From Peribacillus simplex (GTDB taxonomy: Bacteria > Bacillota > Bacilli > Bacillales > DSM-1321): a stretch of DNA of 64,000 nt. Positions within the stretch are counted from its first letter, which is position 1. Every line of letters begins with the position of its first letter. The DNA is taken from positions 372,001 to 436,000 of the forward strand of contig NZ_FTMX01000004.1 in assembly GCF_900156045.1 (NCBI RefSeq), read 5' to 3'. The notes beneath the pieces are model-generated. The model was given only the letters and a program-made list of their open reading frames with translations. It searched no databases and had not been told where the DNA came from. Both the position numbers and the translations under genes were made by a program. Positions 1 to 8,235 of the stretch are shown here, piece by piece.

Positions 1-1
1 A

Positions 2-319
2 AGAGTTCATGAACTGGGAGGAGGAATCGTAATTGTCGATGGCCATGAAATAATACTTGAAATTCCTTTACAGGTTACGGGAATGATGACTTCTGATCCT
101 TCATTTGATAAGGCAGTTGAATTTAATGATAAATTATTAAAGGTGCTCCAAGCGAGAGGATATCCTTTTCACGACATTTTGTATACTTTATTATTTTTAA
201 CTTGCGACTTTCTTCCTGGACTGCGATTAAATCCCTTTGGTCTATATGATGTGAAAACCGATAGAATCTTATTTCCTTCCACATCCATGACGAACTTTTT
301 AAACGAATTGAAAGCGTAG
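2..319 (+). CDS. Adenine deaminase-like protein, C-terminal part (5' end outside window)
   Basis: The frame is open from the first bases of the window to a TAG at 317-319, giving about 105 residues without a start, so this is the tail of a longer gene. The residues carry a glycine-rich stretch (LGGGIVIVDG), then EIPLQVTGMMT and a late FLPGLRLNPFGLYDV. This order matches the C-terminal domain of bacterial adenine deaminase and its Bacillus relative YerA, which in the family ends with a P-x-L-x-L-T-x-x-G-L-x-D-V type motif. The family converts adenine to hypoxanthine and ammonia in the cytosol, but YerA-type proteins are poorly characterised and the catalytic domain lies upstream. No terminator follows directly; the nearest hairpin is at 549-594. 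Confidence 0.75.
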   Translation, partial: RVHELGGGIVIVDGHEIILEIPLQVTGMMTSDPSFDKAVEFNDKLLKVLQARGYPFHDILYTLLFLTCDFLPGLRLNPFGLYDVKTDRILFPSTSMTNFLNELKA

Positions 320-548
320 AAAAGAATAAATGATAGGAGTATTTAATTTTGCACATATAGTATTAAATATGCGATGGTAATATTATTCAATTATTGGATG
401 AGCCTATGTAGGAATAGAGGAACTGTGTTTCAAAAATATAATGCCCTACTCGCCACAAGTACAAGTTTTATTAGAAATGAATTTAGAAGAATTATGGCAA
501 GTACCTAGTGATTAAGGAGCGAGATTCAAAGTTATCTATCATAAGTGT

Positions 549-594
549 AAAAAAAATCTTCTTATTGCCATTCAGTAATAAGAAGATTTTTTTT
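549..594. terminator. Bidirectional rho-independent terminator
   Basis: Inverted repeat AATCTTCTTATT / AATAAGAAGATT with an A-run on the left and a T-run of eight on the right, so it could stop transcription from both sides. It lies about 230 bases after the adenine deaminase stop. Confidence 0.75.
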
Positions 595-844
595 AGATAT
601 TGTGTAGAAATAAATAAAAGATTTCGTTCTGATGTAAATAAGCATTAAATTTTCTAGAACTATCTTAGAAATACACCCAAACCAACAGATAGTCTTTGCA
701 AATGAAATTGTACCAGTAACATCGTTGAAAAAATTTCATAAGGAACAAAAACAACTCAAAGAAAAGTAGAGCAGCTAAAAAAGTTTTAAAATAATTGGAA
801 ATCAATAATATTCGGAAGAAGAAGTAGAGACAATTATCCAGTTG

Positions 845-869
845 AAAAGCCTATTAATTAGGCTTTTTA
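845..869. terminator. Short rho-independent terminator
   Basis: Stem AAAAGCCTA / TAGGCTTTT with a five-base loop and a following T-run. It ends the degraded stretch and insulates the acyl-CoA ligase promoter region from upstream reading. Confidence 0.65.
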
Positions 870-995
870 TTGTGTTAATAAATTAAAGCAGGGGTCTCAG
901 TCATAACTAATGGTTGGCATAAGAAGCACGATAATTTATAAGAGGTATAATTTTTACAAAAAAAATATTTTATTACCAGATTATTTTAAAGTGAT

Positions 996-1014
996 ATAAT
1001 TTTCTTAAAATTAT
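996..1014. promoter_or_regulatory. AT-rich palindrome overlapping a -10 box
   Basis: A perfect inverted repeat ATAATTTT-CTT-AAAATTAT overlaps a TATAAT at 995-1000, 21 bases before the start of the acyl-CoA ligase gene. Its position over the likely transcription start fits a repressor operator. No good -35 hexamer is visible 17 bases upstream. The AT-richness means the palindrome could be chance. Confidence 0.35.
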
Positions 1015-1034
1015 ATTTATTTAAGTGAGGACTG

Positions 1035-2594
1035 ATGGAGAGCATGCTGACATTTGGTACAGTTATAAAGCAAAATGCAAGTAAGTACAAAAATAAGCCG
1101 GCTGTTATTTTTCAAGATACGATCAAGACATATGAAGAGTTAAACATTCGCGCGAATAAAATTGGAAACGCTTTCTTGGGACGTGGCTTTCGAAAAGGCG
1201 ATAAAGTGGCTGTCATATTAAAGAATCATTCTGCTTATGTCGAGATCATGGCCGGGCTGTCCAAAATCGGAGTCATCATTGTACCGATAAACTATCGCCT
1301 GGTTGGACCTGAAGTAGAATATATACTAAGAAACTCTGAAAGCCGGGGATTCATTATTTCAAAAGAATATGAAGGGATTGCCCAAGAGTTGCTTCCAAAA
1401 AACTCTCAATTAGACACCGTTCTGGTAGTGGGTGGTGCATCCAATGAAAATATGGAAGGGTATGTAGATTTTCTTGCTTCAGGCTGTGATGCGGAACCGA
1501 ACATAGAGGTTAATGAGAAAGATACTTTCTATCTGGGCTACACTTCAGGTACGACCGGAAAGCCAAAAGGAGTGGTCATTTCCCATCGATCCCGCATACT
1601 GACAGGAATGGCCGCAGCTTATGAATACAAGATCGACGAATCAGATATTCACCTTGTTGCCGGGCCTGTTTATCATGCAGCACCATGGATTTTTCTTGTC
1701 ATGCAGCTGCTCGTGGGCGGCACCCTTGTCATTCATGAATCATTTAATGCAGAACAGGTGCTTGAAGACATTGAGCGATACAAGATCACAAACACATTCC
1801 TTGCACCAACGATGTACAATTTCTTGATCAACACGAGGGAAGACACAAAAACAAAGCATGACATCACCTCTATGCGCGTGTTGATTTCAGCAGGCTCGCC
1901 GCTGCCGACACAAACAAAAATGGATATTCTGGAATTTTTCAAAAATGCCGATTTGAACGAATTTTACGGCTCGACTGAAAGTGCGATTACACTGAACATT
2001 AAACCGGGTGACATTCGCCGGAAGGAACGTTCAGTGGGACATCCTTTCCCGCTTGTGGAATGTTTAATTTTGGATGACGAGAAGAATCCAATTTCGAACG
2101 GTGAAGTAGGGGAGTTGTATTTTAAATCACCGTACAACTTAGACGGCTATTATAACAATCCGGATGCTGACGCCGCTTCATTTTATCATGGTTTTTTTAC
2201 AGTAGGAGATATGGCGCTGCAGGATGAGGATGGATTTTACTATATTGTAGACCGAAAGAAAGACATGCTGATCAGCGGCGGTGTTAATATTTATCCGCGT
2301 GAAATTGAGGAAGTCCTTTATTCGCATCCCGGGATTCTCGATGTTGCGGTGATTGGTGTACCGGATGCCGTGTGGGGGGAATCGGTTAAAGCCATTGTTG
2401 TACAAAGAGAAGAGGCTAATCTCAAAGCAGAAGATATCATTAGTTACTGCGAAGGAAAATTAGCCGGCTATAAGAAACCAAAATCGGTAGACTTTGTGCA
2501 TGAACTCCCACGCAACCCATCGGGGAAAATATTAAAAACAACATTGCGGGAATCCTTTGCAAATGATAGAAATGGAATCTTTCATATTAATTAA
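1035..2594 (+). CDS. AMP-forming acyl-CoA synthetase (class I adenylate-forming enzyme)
   Basis: Activates a carboxylic acid with ATP and CoA in the cytosol; chain length cannot be read from sequence. At 519 residues it has full family length. The phosphate-binding motif YTSGTTGKPKG lies at about residues 169-179, the hinge DRKKDM followed by GGVNIYPREIE near 405-420, and the catalytic lysine motif PRNPSGKIL near 494-501. The ATG at 1035 follows AGTGAGGA with normal spacing; the second ATG two codons on is less well placed. It stands alone, ended by a strong terminator, and is not close kin of the two ligases at 6552 and 13885, which share YTGGTTGK instead. It could act on fatty, branched or carnitine-like acids. 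Confidence 0.9.
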   Translation: MESMLTFGTVIKQNASKYKNKPAVIFQDTIKTYEELNIRANKIGNAFLGRGFRKGDKVAVILKNHSAYVEIMAGLSKIGVIIVPINYRLVGPEVEYILRNSESRGFIISKEYEGIAQELLPKNSQLDTVLVVGGASNENMEGYVDFLASGCDAEPNIEVNEKDTFYLGYTSGTTGKPKGVVISHRSRILTGMAAAYEYKIDESDIHLVAGPVYHAAPWIFLVMQLLVGGTLVIHESFNAEQVLEDIERYKITNTFLAPTMYNFLINTREDTKTKHDITSMRVLISAGSPLPTQTKMDILEFFKNADLNEFYGSTESAITLNIKPGDIRRKERSVGHPFPLVECLILDDEKNPISNGEVGELYFKSPYNLDGYYNNPDADAASFYHGFFTVGDMALQDEDGFYYIVDRKKDMLISGGVNIYPREIEEVLYSHPGILDVAVIGVPDAVWGESVKAIVVQREEANLKAEDIISYCEGKLAGYKKPKSVDFVHELPRNPSGKILKTTLRESFANDRNGIFHIN

Positions 2595-2618
2595 TTTTTT
2601 CTATTACGGAAGCAAGTT

Positions 2619-2657
2619 AAAAAGCAACTGCGTTGATCAAGCAGTTGCTTTTTTTTT
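2619..2657 (+). terminator. Strong rho-independent terminator
   Basis: Stem AAAAAGCAACTGC / GCAGTTGCTTTTT with a nine-base loop and a T-run of nine, 25 bases after the acyl-CoA ligase stop. Confidence 0.9.
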
Positions 2658-2659
2658 AT

Positions 2660-3382
2660 AAAATAGACAAATTGGACTATCGATTCTCTAATGGTATTTC
2701 CATTTTAATAGCAATCTGAATGAGCTAAACCCATTCTATATCAAGTTTTCTAAAGTAACATAACTATTCCTCCTGAGGTAATCCCACCATTAAGGATTTA
2801 GGGACATCACCTTGTTTAAGGAAATTTAATCTACGGTCATCTCTCTAGCTATGCCGAGTGTGTTTCACATTAGTTAAATATAATAGACAATAATTAAAGT
2901 TGTGCATAAATTATGGAAAAAATAAAGAGAGCTAAAGAGAGATCTTCATCCCTCAGGTATTTTCCCCAACTTATGCATTGCTTTTTTTTTGAGGAAGAAA
3001 AGAACAGTTTATAGAAATATGCTCATAAAGGTGTATTCCAAGTATTTCCTCTGTTAGATCATAAGATTTTAACTAACTGATTCATTACTTCTATGTAAAT
3101 GTTGTTGGGATATAATTTGTAAAATAAGAACGGTTTATTTTACACATATAAGCTCTTAAAGATTTTTAAATATAATGTTAAAGCGAAAATGATTATATGA
3201 TGTAGCATGTGTTCTGGTAATTGAATGTTTGTTTTTGAGCTTAATTTTACCTATTTTTTTCAAATTAAAATGAATATTGATGAGGAATAACGAATAATAA
3301 ATAAGATTATATATAAAATATAAATTTTTTTAAGTGTTGTGAAATTTTTAATAATCCTATATACTAAAAAAAAACTATTTTC
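2660..3382. other. Long AT-rich intergenic region
   Basis: About 720 bases without a supportable gene. A GTGCATAA / TTATGCAT pair near 2903-2980 is followed by a T-run and might be a terminator or part of a small RNA, but the spacing is large. The last part must hold the promoter of the riboswitch-controlled permease; several TATAAT-like strings occur and I cannot choose one with confidence. Confidence 0.4.
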
Positions 3383-3450
3383 CTATATGTAACTGGCGCA
3401 ACATGGAGTACCATGGGGGAGCATATAGAGTATAAGCCGCGCGCCTGGGC
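3383..3450 (+). promoter_or_regulatory. ZTP/ZMP riboswitch (pfl motif) aptamer
   Basis: The RNA shows the full ZTP aptamer layout. P1 pairs CTATATG (3383-3389) with CATATAG (3422-3428). ACTGGCG, the conserved J1/2 core, is at 3392-3398. P2 is CATGG-agta-CCATG at 3402-3415, followed by the conserved GGGGAGC at 3415-3421. The 3' domain CCGCGCGCCTGGGC at 3437-3450 holds the conserved GCCTGGGC, and its GCGCC (3441-3445) can form the pseudoknot with GGCGC (3395-3399). The family binds the purine intermediate ZMP/ZTP, which builds up when 10-formyl-tetrahydrofolate is short, and normally switches genes on. A terminator follows at once and the gene controlled is an amino acid permease. Confidence 0.87.
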
Positions 3451-3451
3451 A

Positions 3452-3488
3452 AACACTTGATTAATAAATAGATCGAGTGTTTTTTATT
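3452..3488 (+). terminator. Expression-platform terminator of the ZTP riboswitch
   Basis: Stem ACACTTGAT / ATCGAGTGT with one G-T pair and an eleven-base loop, then a T-rich run. It begins two bases after the aptamer and ends 26 bases before the permease start, so it is placed to block readthrough when ligand is absent. CCTAGG at 3491-3496 could pair with CCTGGG of the aptamer and may take part in the switch. Confidence 0.8.
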
Positions 3489-3513
3489 TTCCTAGGAAGA
3501 GGTGTAGGTAGAG

Positions 3514-5106
3514 ATGAGTAATATGCATAGAAAGATGGGGACTTTTGCTTTAACTATGACAGGTATTGGTTCTATTATCGGCTCAGGTTGGTTGTTCGGA
3601 GCGTGGAAAGCTTCCCAGATTGCTGGGCCAGCAGCTATTTTTTCTTGGATTATCGGTATGGTTGTAATTTTATTTATTGCATTATCATACGCAGAGCTTG
3701 GGGCAATGTTTCCTGAAGCTGGAGGAATGGTTAAGTATCCTCAATATTCGCATGGCTCTTTTATTGGATTTTTAGCTGCGTGGGCGAACTGGATTTCTAT
3801 CGCTTCGACTATTACCGTTGAGGCCATTGCTTCGGTACAATATATGAGTACGTGGCCTTGGGAATGGGCCAGATGGTCGCATTCTTTAGTTGATAACAAT
3901 ATCTTAACGACCAAAGGATTATTCATAGCTTCTTTATTATTATTGTTTTATTTCTTTGTAAACTATTGGACAGTTAACCTTTTTGCTAAAGCAAATTCAT
4001 TTATTACTATTTTTAAATTAATTGTTCCAGGTGTAATGGCAGGATCGTTATTTTTTGCTGGATTCCATGGTGAAAACTTTACAAGTTCTCATGGAATCGC
4101 ACCATATGGTTGGGCAAGCGTTTTAACAGCAGTAGCTACTTCTGGTATAGTGTTTGCGTTTAACGGATTTCAAAGTCCCGTTAATATGGCAGGAGAAGCT
4201 AAGTCGCCAAATAAGTCTATACCAATTGCTGTTATAGGGTCTATTCTAATTGCAGGTTTTATATACGTTATTTTACAAGTTGTTTTTATCGGTGCAGTTG
4301 ATCCGTCTATGATCGTGAACGGATGGAGTCATCTGAATTTTAATTCACCTTTTGCAGATTTGGCAATTGCTCTTAGCCTTAACTGGTTAGCGATTGTATT
4401 GTATGTAGATGCGTTTGTATCACCGTCTGGTACAGGTGCCACTTATACAGCTACAACTTCGCGAATGCTTTATGGAATGCAGAAAAATGGGTACTTACCG
4501 AAAATCTTTGGTACATTACATCCACTTTATGGTGTTCCTCGTCCAGCAATGTTATTAAACTTAGGCGTATGTTTTATCTTTTTATTTTTATTCCGCGGAT
4601 GGGGCGTACTTGCTGAAGTGATTTCAGTTGCTACACTTATTTCGTATATCATGGGGCCAGTTGCATTGGCAACTTTAAGACGTACTGCTTCTCATTTTAA
4701 CCGTCCATTTCACTTAAAGGGTGCTTCTATTATTGCACCTTGTGGATTTGTTTTTGCATCGCTTACATTATACTGGGCGCGTTGGCCATTAACAGGAGAA
4801 GTCGTTTTCATCATTGCCATTGGACTGCCTATTTACTTTTATTATCAAGCTAAAAATAAATGGGATGGATTCAAAAAACAATTTTTATCAGGTGTTTGGA
4901 TGCTTCTTTACTTAGGTTGTATGATTTTGATATCTTATATTGGAAGTGAGAAGTTCGGCGGAAAAAATATTCTTACATTTGGCTGGGATATGGTGGTCAT
5001 CGCATGTCTGGCACTCTGCTTCTATTGGTGGGGAGTTAAGAGCGGGATTAAAACAGAATACATGGCTGAGGCTGAAAAAATCAACAAAGAATTTATCAAT
5101 AAATAA
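3514..5106 (+). CDS. APC-family amino acid permease, YveA-like (aspartate-proton symporter type)
   Basis: A 530-residue membrane protein with about twelve to fourteen hydrophobic segments. The N-terminal GIGSIIGSGWLFGAWKAS, the YAELGAMFPEAGGMVKYPQYSHG segment and the loop NRPFHLKG closely follow Bacillus subtilis YveA, described as an L-aspartate proton symporter, and the length matches. The ATG follows AGGAAGAGGTG. It is a single-gene unit bounded by a riboswitch in front and a terminator behind. Aspartate is a direct substrate of purine synthesis (SAICAR and adenylosuccinate steps), which fits ZTP control, but the family also moves other amino acids, so serine or glycine as one-carbon donors cannot be excluded. 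Substrate is inferred, not shown. Confidence 0.88.
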   Translation: MSNMHRKMGTFALTMTGIGSIIGSGWLFGAWKASQIAGPAAIFSWIIGMVVILFIALSYAELGAMFPEAGGMVKYPQYSHGSFIGFLAAWANWISIASTITVEAIASVQYMSTWPWEWARWSHSLVDNNILTTKGLFIASLLLLFYFFVNYWTVNLFAKANSFITIFKLIVPGVMAGSLFFAGFHGENFTSSHGIAPYGWASVLTAVATSGIVFAFNGFQSPVNMAGEAKSPNKSIPIAVIGSILIAGFIYVILQVVFIGAVDPSMIVNGWSHLNFNSPFADLAIALSLNWLAIVLYVDAFVSPSGTGATYTATTSRMLYGMQKNGYLPKIFGTLHPLYGVPRPAMLLNLGVCFIFLFLFRGWGVLAEVISVATLISYIMGPVALATLRRTASHFNRPFHLKGASIIAPCGFVFASLTLYWARWPLTGEVVFIIAIGLPIYFYYQAKNKWDGFKKQFLSGVWMLLYLGCMILISYIGSEKFGGKNILTFGWDMVVIACLALCFYWWGVKSGIKTEYMAEAEKINKEFINK

Positions 5107-5140
5107 CTCTTAGTGTATAGACACAGCTATATGAGTAAAA

Positions 5141-5172
5141 AAAACATGGTTACTTTATGACCATGTTTTTTT
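5141..5172 (+). terminator. Rho-independent terminator of the permease gene
   Basis: Stem AAAACATGGT / ACCATGTTTT with a nine-base loop and a T-run, 35 bases after the permease stop. Confidence 0.85.
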
Positions 5173-5176
5173 ATTT

Positions 5177-5395
5177 GGCTCTTTTCGTAAAGATTGTTGT
5201 TTTTAAAACGAAACGATTTAAGGTTGATTGGAGCAGAAGTGCGAGACTCCTGCGGGAGCAGCGGGACAGGTGAGACCCCACAGGCGTTTACGCCGAGGAG
5301 GCTCACCGCCCGCCCCGCGGAAAGCGGGCATCCGGAGGGGAAATCAACCACACCGCTTTACTTGGTAAATAGCAACAAAGTATGCGAAAACAGCC
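5177..5395. repeat. MITE-like palindromic repeat, copy 1
   Basis: A 219-base element with imperfect terminal inverted repeats: the left end starts GGCTCTTTTCG and the right end read inward starts GGCTGTTTTCG, each continuing into a TTGTTG. Inside, GGTTGATT at the left pairs with AATCAACC at the right and encloses a GC-rich core with several hairpins. A nearly identical copy in the opposite direction is at 40176-40393. No transposase is encoded; the open frames inside it are by-products of the GC-rich palindrome. Such elements are scattered between genes in Bacillus genomes and are probably moved in trans. Confidence 0.85.
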
Positions 5396-5402
5396 AACCA
5401 AA

Positions 5403-5432
5403 AAAAGAACTGTACATGGGACAGTTCTTTTA
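5403..5432. terminator. Terminator of the small minus-strand gene
   Basis: Stem AAGAACTGT / ACAGTTCTT flanked by A and T runs, directly after the stop of the minus-strand gene at 5441-5614. It is usable in both directions. Confidence 0.7.
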
Positions 5433-5440
5433 AAGAGGGA

Positions 5441-5614
5441 TTATTTCACTTTTTTGAGAGGTGAAATGATTTTGTTATAAAAATATCTTTCCCATTTAGC
5501 TAATAAACTGTTCCCATTTTCACCTCGCTGTATTTCAATTTCGTGTTTTTTATGAAATTCGCTTACTCGCTTATTATGCTCTTTATGCCAGTGATGGAGA
5601 GCTTTTTGGTTCAT
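5441..5614 (-). CDS. Small basic protein, 57 residues, unknown function
   Basis: A short frame with an excellent ribosome binding site: GGAGGAGGA at 5621-5629, six bases before the ATG at 5612-5614. The product begins MNQKALHHWHKEHNKRV and ends ISPLKKVK. It is rich in His, Lys and Glu, has no signal peptide or membrane segment, and is likely a soluble alpha-helical protein. A hairpin terminator lies right after the stop. The site, start and terminator together support a real gene. I do not recognise the family. It sits alone between MITE material and non-coding sequence. Confidence 0.6.
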   Translation of the reverse strand: MNQKALHHWHKEHNKRVSEFHKKHEIEIQRGENGNSLLAKWERYFYNKIISPLKKVK

Positions 5615-5736
5615 TTTTATTCCTCCTCCAAAATATCATCATAATTATAGCTTTATAATTGTTAATTTTAAAGCTATTTTAGCCCGCAAATTTTGACATA
5701 AAAGATGCAAATTGATGTCAAAACCTTCTTTAACAA

Positions 5737-5764
5737 AATAGCAACAATCTATGCGAAAAGAGCC
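5737..5764. repeat. Solo end of the MITE family
   Basis: ATAGCAACAATCTATGCG followed by AAAAGAGCC repeats the right end of the 219-base MITE (5369-5395) without any of its core. It is probably a relic of a deleted copy. It lies about 340 bases from copy 1. Confidence 0.6.
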
Positions 5765-5821
5765 TTTTATTTATTAAAAAGTGTTCGCAAATTGGAACAC
5801 CTGACAATATTAATGAAAAAT

Positions 5822-6028
5822 TTAAACTTTTACCACACGTCTATAGCCGACCTCACTGAATAATGGATTGGCAGGTAGTATAAACATTTCACCTCCCAAG
5901 TCTAGTCGTATCGGATGAGAGATAATGTCCCCGTTATATATGAATGAGTGATATTCACCAAACTCACCACATGGATCAACATCCTCTGGTAAATCCTTAA
6001 ATTTTTGGTCCGCAGCCAGTAAGTCCAT
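5822..6028 (-). CDS. Doubtful hypothetical ORF or gene remnant, 68 residues
   Basis: The frame reads MDLLAADQKFKDLPEDVDP and continues in an acidic, soluble-looking sequence to RRVVKV. There is no ribosome binding site before the ATG, and the same frame stays open upstream for about 24 more codons (reading ...SSSFAISEPCRSP) before a stop, so the visible ATG is probably not the original start. I do not recognise the family. It is most likely the remaining 3' part of an older gene, kept here because the reading frame and composition look protein-like. Confidence 0.22.
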   Translation of the reverse strand: MDLLAADQKFKDLPEDVDPCGEFGEYHSFIYNGDIISHPIRLDLGGEMFILPANPLFSEVGYRRVVKV

Positions 6029-6344
6029 CGGACTTCGGCAAGGCTCCGAAATGGCAAAACTGGAGCTGAAAACGCCTCTGGAGGGGGTTGTTTCGTATAA
6101 TTAAAAAAATATTAAACCCAAATATTGTTCCTACTCGTGGATAAACATAACGTATTAGTTACGATAGTAAGCCAATTTTCAATAAATGTTACAATAGCCC
6201 GCCCGTTGCTGGATGGGCTATTCAAATTTATTTTATAGTACTCATGGAAAAAATCAAAATACGAATTGTGAGTAGGTTTAATCTATAATATGGTAAAAAA
6301 TAGTTTCATAATCTCTTGAAAACCAATCTGAGTTTGTATGGAAA

Positions 6345-6360
6345 AATTCAAAAATGAATT
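6345..6360. promoter_or_regulatory. Palindrome AATTCA-N4-TGAATT, site 1
   Basis: A perfect 16-base inverted repeat AATTCA-AAAA-TGAATT about 190 bases before the operon start. The same arms recur at 6409-6424, with centres 64 bases apart. Two equal palindromes with the same spacing before a fatty acid operon suggest operators for a TetR- or FadR-type regulator, which is not encoded in the window. Confidence 0.45.
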
Positions 6361-6408
6361 ATTGGGATTTCGATGAATCCTCTATAGAAAGGCATTATAA
6401 CTGATTAA

Positions 6409-6424
6409 AATTCATTTATGAATT
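6409..6424. promoter_or_regulatory. Palindrome AATTCA-N4-TGAATT, site 2
   Basis: A perfect 16-base inverted repeat AATTCA-TTTA-TGAATT, the partner of the site at 6345-6360. It lies about 128 bases before the first ligase of the operon. Arms resemble, but are arranged differently from, the TGAATGA / TCATTCA operator known for Bacillus FadR. Confidence 0.45.
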
Positions 6425-6551
6425 GACTGGTCTTAATACTAAGCGATTTTACACAAAAACGGGACTTGGCATGCAAGTTGCATAATCATAATAATAAGAA
6501 TAAATCTAACATGCACGATATGAAATTCGTTTATGTGCGGAGGGATAACTG

Positions 6552-8150
6552 GTGGGAAAAACAAAAAATAAACCATGGGAGCAATGGTATGTTGAAAGAA
6601 TGAAATCTATGAAACTACCGGAAATATCGGTCTATTCACTGCTTGAAATAACAGCAAGTAAGTTTCCACACCATACAGCTATCATTTATGAAGACCATTC
6701 AATGGATTATAAGAATCTAAAAATGCAGGTAGACAAACTTGCAGGGAAATGGAGAGAAATGGGCTTTGTCAAAGGTGAACGTATTGGTCTGATGATGGCC
6801 AACCACCCTTATTTCATAATCAGTTATTACGCCGCCCAGGCACTGGGCCTGATTGTTGTACAGATGAATCCCCTGTATAAACCGCGGGAACTTTTGCAAA
6901 TTTTAATAGACTCGGATACCAAGAATATTGTATTTGACCAAACCGCCGCAAATACAATCGAAGAAACGAAAGCGATATATGAATTTGATGTTTGCATTGA
7001 TACGGAAAAAGATCAAAATGGCTCCTGTTACCTTCAAACGATGATTCAAACCGGAGATGCCATTAAGAAGCCCGAAATGATAAGCCCGCATGAAGATACT
7101 GCAGTCATCCAATATACTGGCGGCACGACTGGGAAGATGAAGGGTGTCATGCTTACTCACCATAATTTAACCTCCAATGTCGTGCAGAGTTATGAAATGT
7201 ATGGGGATTCCCTTAAACCTGGTGAAGAAATCGTTTTGGCAGCTACTCCTCTTTACCATGTTTATGCCATGACAAGTGCGATGAATCTAGGTATCTATAT
7301 TGGAGCTGCCATCCTCTTATTTCCTAAATTCGAACTTCAAGATGTACTTGCAAAAATAAAAAAGTACCGCCCGACTTTCTTTCCAGGAGTTCCAAAGATG
7401 TATAATGCTTTCGTCAATCATCCTGGAATTGAAAACTATGGACTGAATTGTTTAAAAAGTTGTTCTTGTGGATCGGCGCCCCTGCCGGTTGAAGTAATCA
7501 AGCGATTTGAGGAGCTGACAGGTGCCAAAATCGGAGAGGGTTTCGGTTTGTCGGAAGCTTCTCCTTCCACTCATCGTAATCCGCCATTTGGAAAAAGGAA
7601 AATAGGAAGCATTGGCATCCCTTTTCCAGGCACGGACTGTATGATCATTGACGATGAAAATAATCAAGTGCCTAACACATGCGTCGGGGAGTTGCTCATA
7701 AAAGGCCCGCAAATCATGAAGGGTTATTGGAATAACGAAGCCGAAACCAAAAAGGCCTTACAGAATGACTGGCTATATACTGGCGATCTTGCGGTGATGG
7801 ATGATGAAGGATATTTCTATATAGTCGGCAGGAAAAAGGAAATGATCATCGTCGGCGGATTCAATATTTATCCGCAGGAGGTGGAAGGTGTTCTATATGA
7901 ACATCCGGCAATAAAAGAGGCAGCTGTGGTGGGCATCCCCCATAAAGAAAAAGGAGAAATTGTGAAAGCATTCATCGTACCTAAAGAAAGCGCTTCCGTG
8001 GATCTTGAAGAAATAGAAGGATATTGTTATTCCCAATTGACTCCTTATAAAGTACCAAAAGTATTTGAATTGAGAAAAGAACTTCCGCGGAATACAGTGG
8101 GTAAACTATTAAAAAGATTGTTAGTTAAAGAAGAATTGGAAAAGGGTTGA
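6552..8150 (+). CDS. Long-chain fatty acid-CoA ligase, first copy in operon
   Basis: AMP-forming acyl-CoA synthetase of 532 residues. YTGGTTGKMKG is at about residues 188-198, the hinge GRKKEMIIVGGFNIYPQEVE near 430-450 and the catalytic-lysine motif PRNTVGKLL near the end. The start is GTG at 6552, eight bases after GGAGGG. It is the first gene of a seven-gene run (6552-15483) and is related along its whole length to the ligase at 13885 (both start with a W-x-x-W/P-rich leader and share SCGSAPLPVEVI / CGSAPLPIEII and EGFGLSEASP / EGFGMSETSP). Two ligases in one operon suggest different chain lengths or substrates. Cytosolic or membrane-associated. Confidence 0.9.
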   Translation: MGKTKNKPWEQWYVERMKSMKLPEISVYSLLEITASKFPHHTAIIYEDHSMDYKNLKMQVDKLAGKWREMGFVKGERIGLMMANHPYFIISYYAAQALGLIVVQMNPLYKPRELLQILIDSDTKNIVFDQTAANTIEETKAIYEFDVCIDTEKDQNGSCYLQTMIQTGDAIKKPEMISPHEDTAVIQYTGGTTGKMKGVMLTHHNLTSNVVQSYEMYGDSLKPGEEIVLAATPLYHVYAMTSAMNLGIYIGAAILLFPKFELQDVLAKIKKYRPTFFPGVPKMYNAFVNHPGIENYGLNCLKSCSCGSAPLPVEVIKRFEELTGAKIGEGFGLSEASPSTHRNPPFGKRKIGSIGIPFPGTDCMIIDDENNQVPNTCVGELLIKGPQIMKGYWNNEAETKKALQNDWLYTGDLAVMDDEGYFYIVGRKKEMIIVGGFNIYPQEVEGVLYEHPAIKEAAVVGIPHKEKGEIVKAFIVPKESASVDLEEIEGYCYSQLTPYKVPKVFELRKELPRNTVGKLLKRLLVKEELEKG

Positions 8151-8235
8151 AAAGGGGAATGTGGTTTCTTTTATGAAACCTAAGTTGGATGATAGATCAG
8201 TGTGTGAACAAAAATGAAGAAGAGGAGGGTATTAT

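Larger units (their letters stand above)
320..994. other. Intergenic region with degraded coding traces
   Basis: No intact gene is visible. Short open stretches remain, for example 24 residues starting MPYSPQVQVLLEMNLEELWQ near 442-514 and about 30 residues ending KKFHKEQKQLKEK near 664-769, both stopped early and without ribosome binding sites. I do not recognise their families. Two hairpins with T-runs, listed separately, suggest that genes once ended here. I infer decayed DNA between two functional units. Confidence 0.5.
6029..6551. other. Upstream region of the fatty acid operon
   Basis: No gene is visible. The stretch holds a hairpin AATAGCCC / GGGCTATT at 6193-6222 without a good T-run, two palindromes listed separately, a further ATGCAA-G-TTGCAT palindrome at 6470-6483, and the ribosome binding site GGAGGG at 6538-6544. 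The promoter of the downstream operon must be here but no unambiguous -35/-10 pair stands out. Confidence 0.45.

Noticed and set aside
5127..5433. Open frames on both strands inside the GC-rich repeat
   Set aside because: They match the frames in the second copy (40164-40449) only because the DNA repeat is the same; composition is of a palindrome, and no ribosome binding site is present.
6193..6222. AATAGCCC / GGGCTATT hairpin as a terminator
   Set aside because: No T-run follows on either strand and no clear gene ends nearby, so it is only mentioned in the region note.
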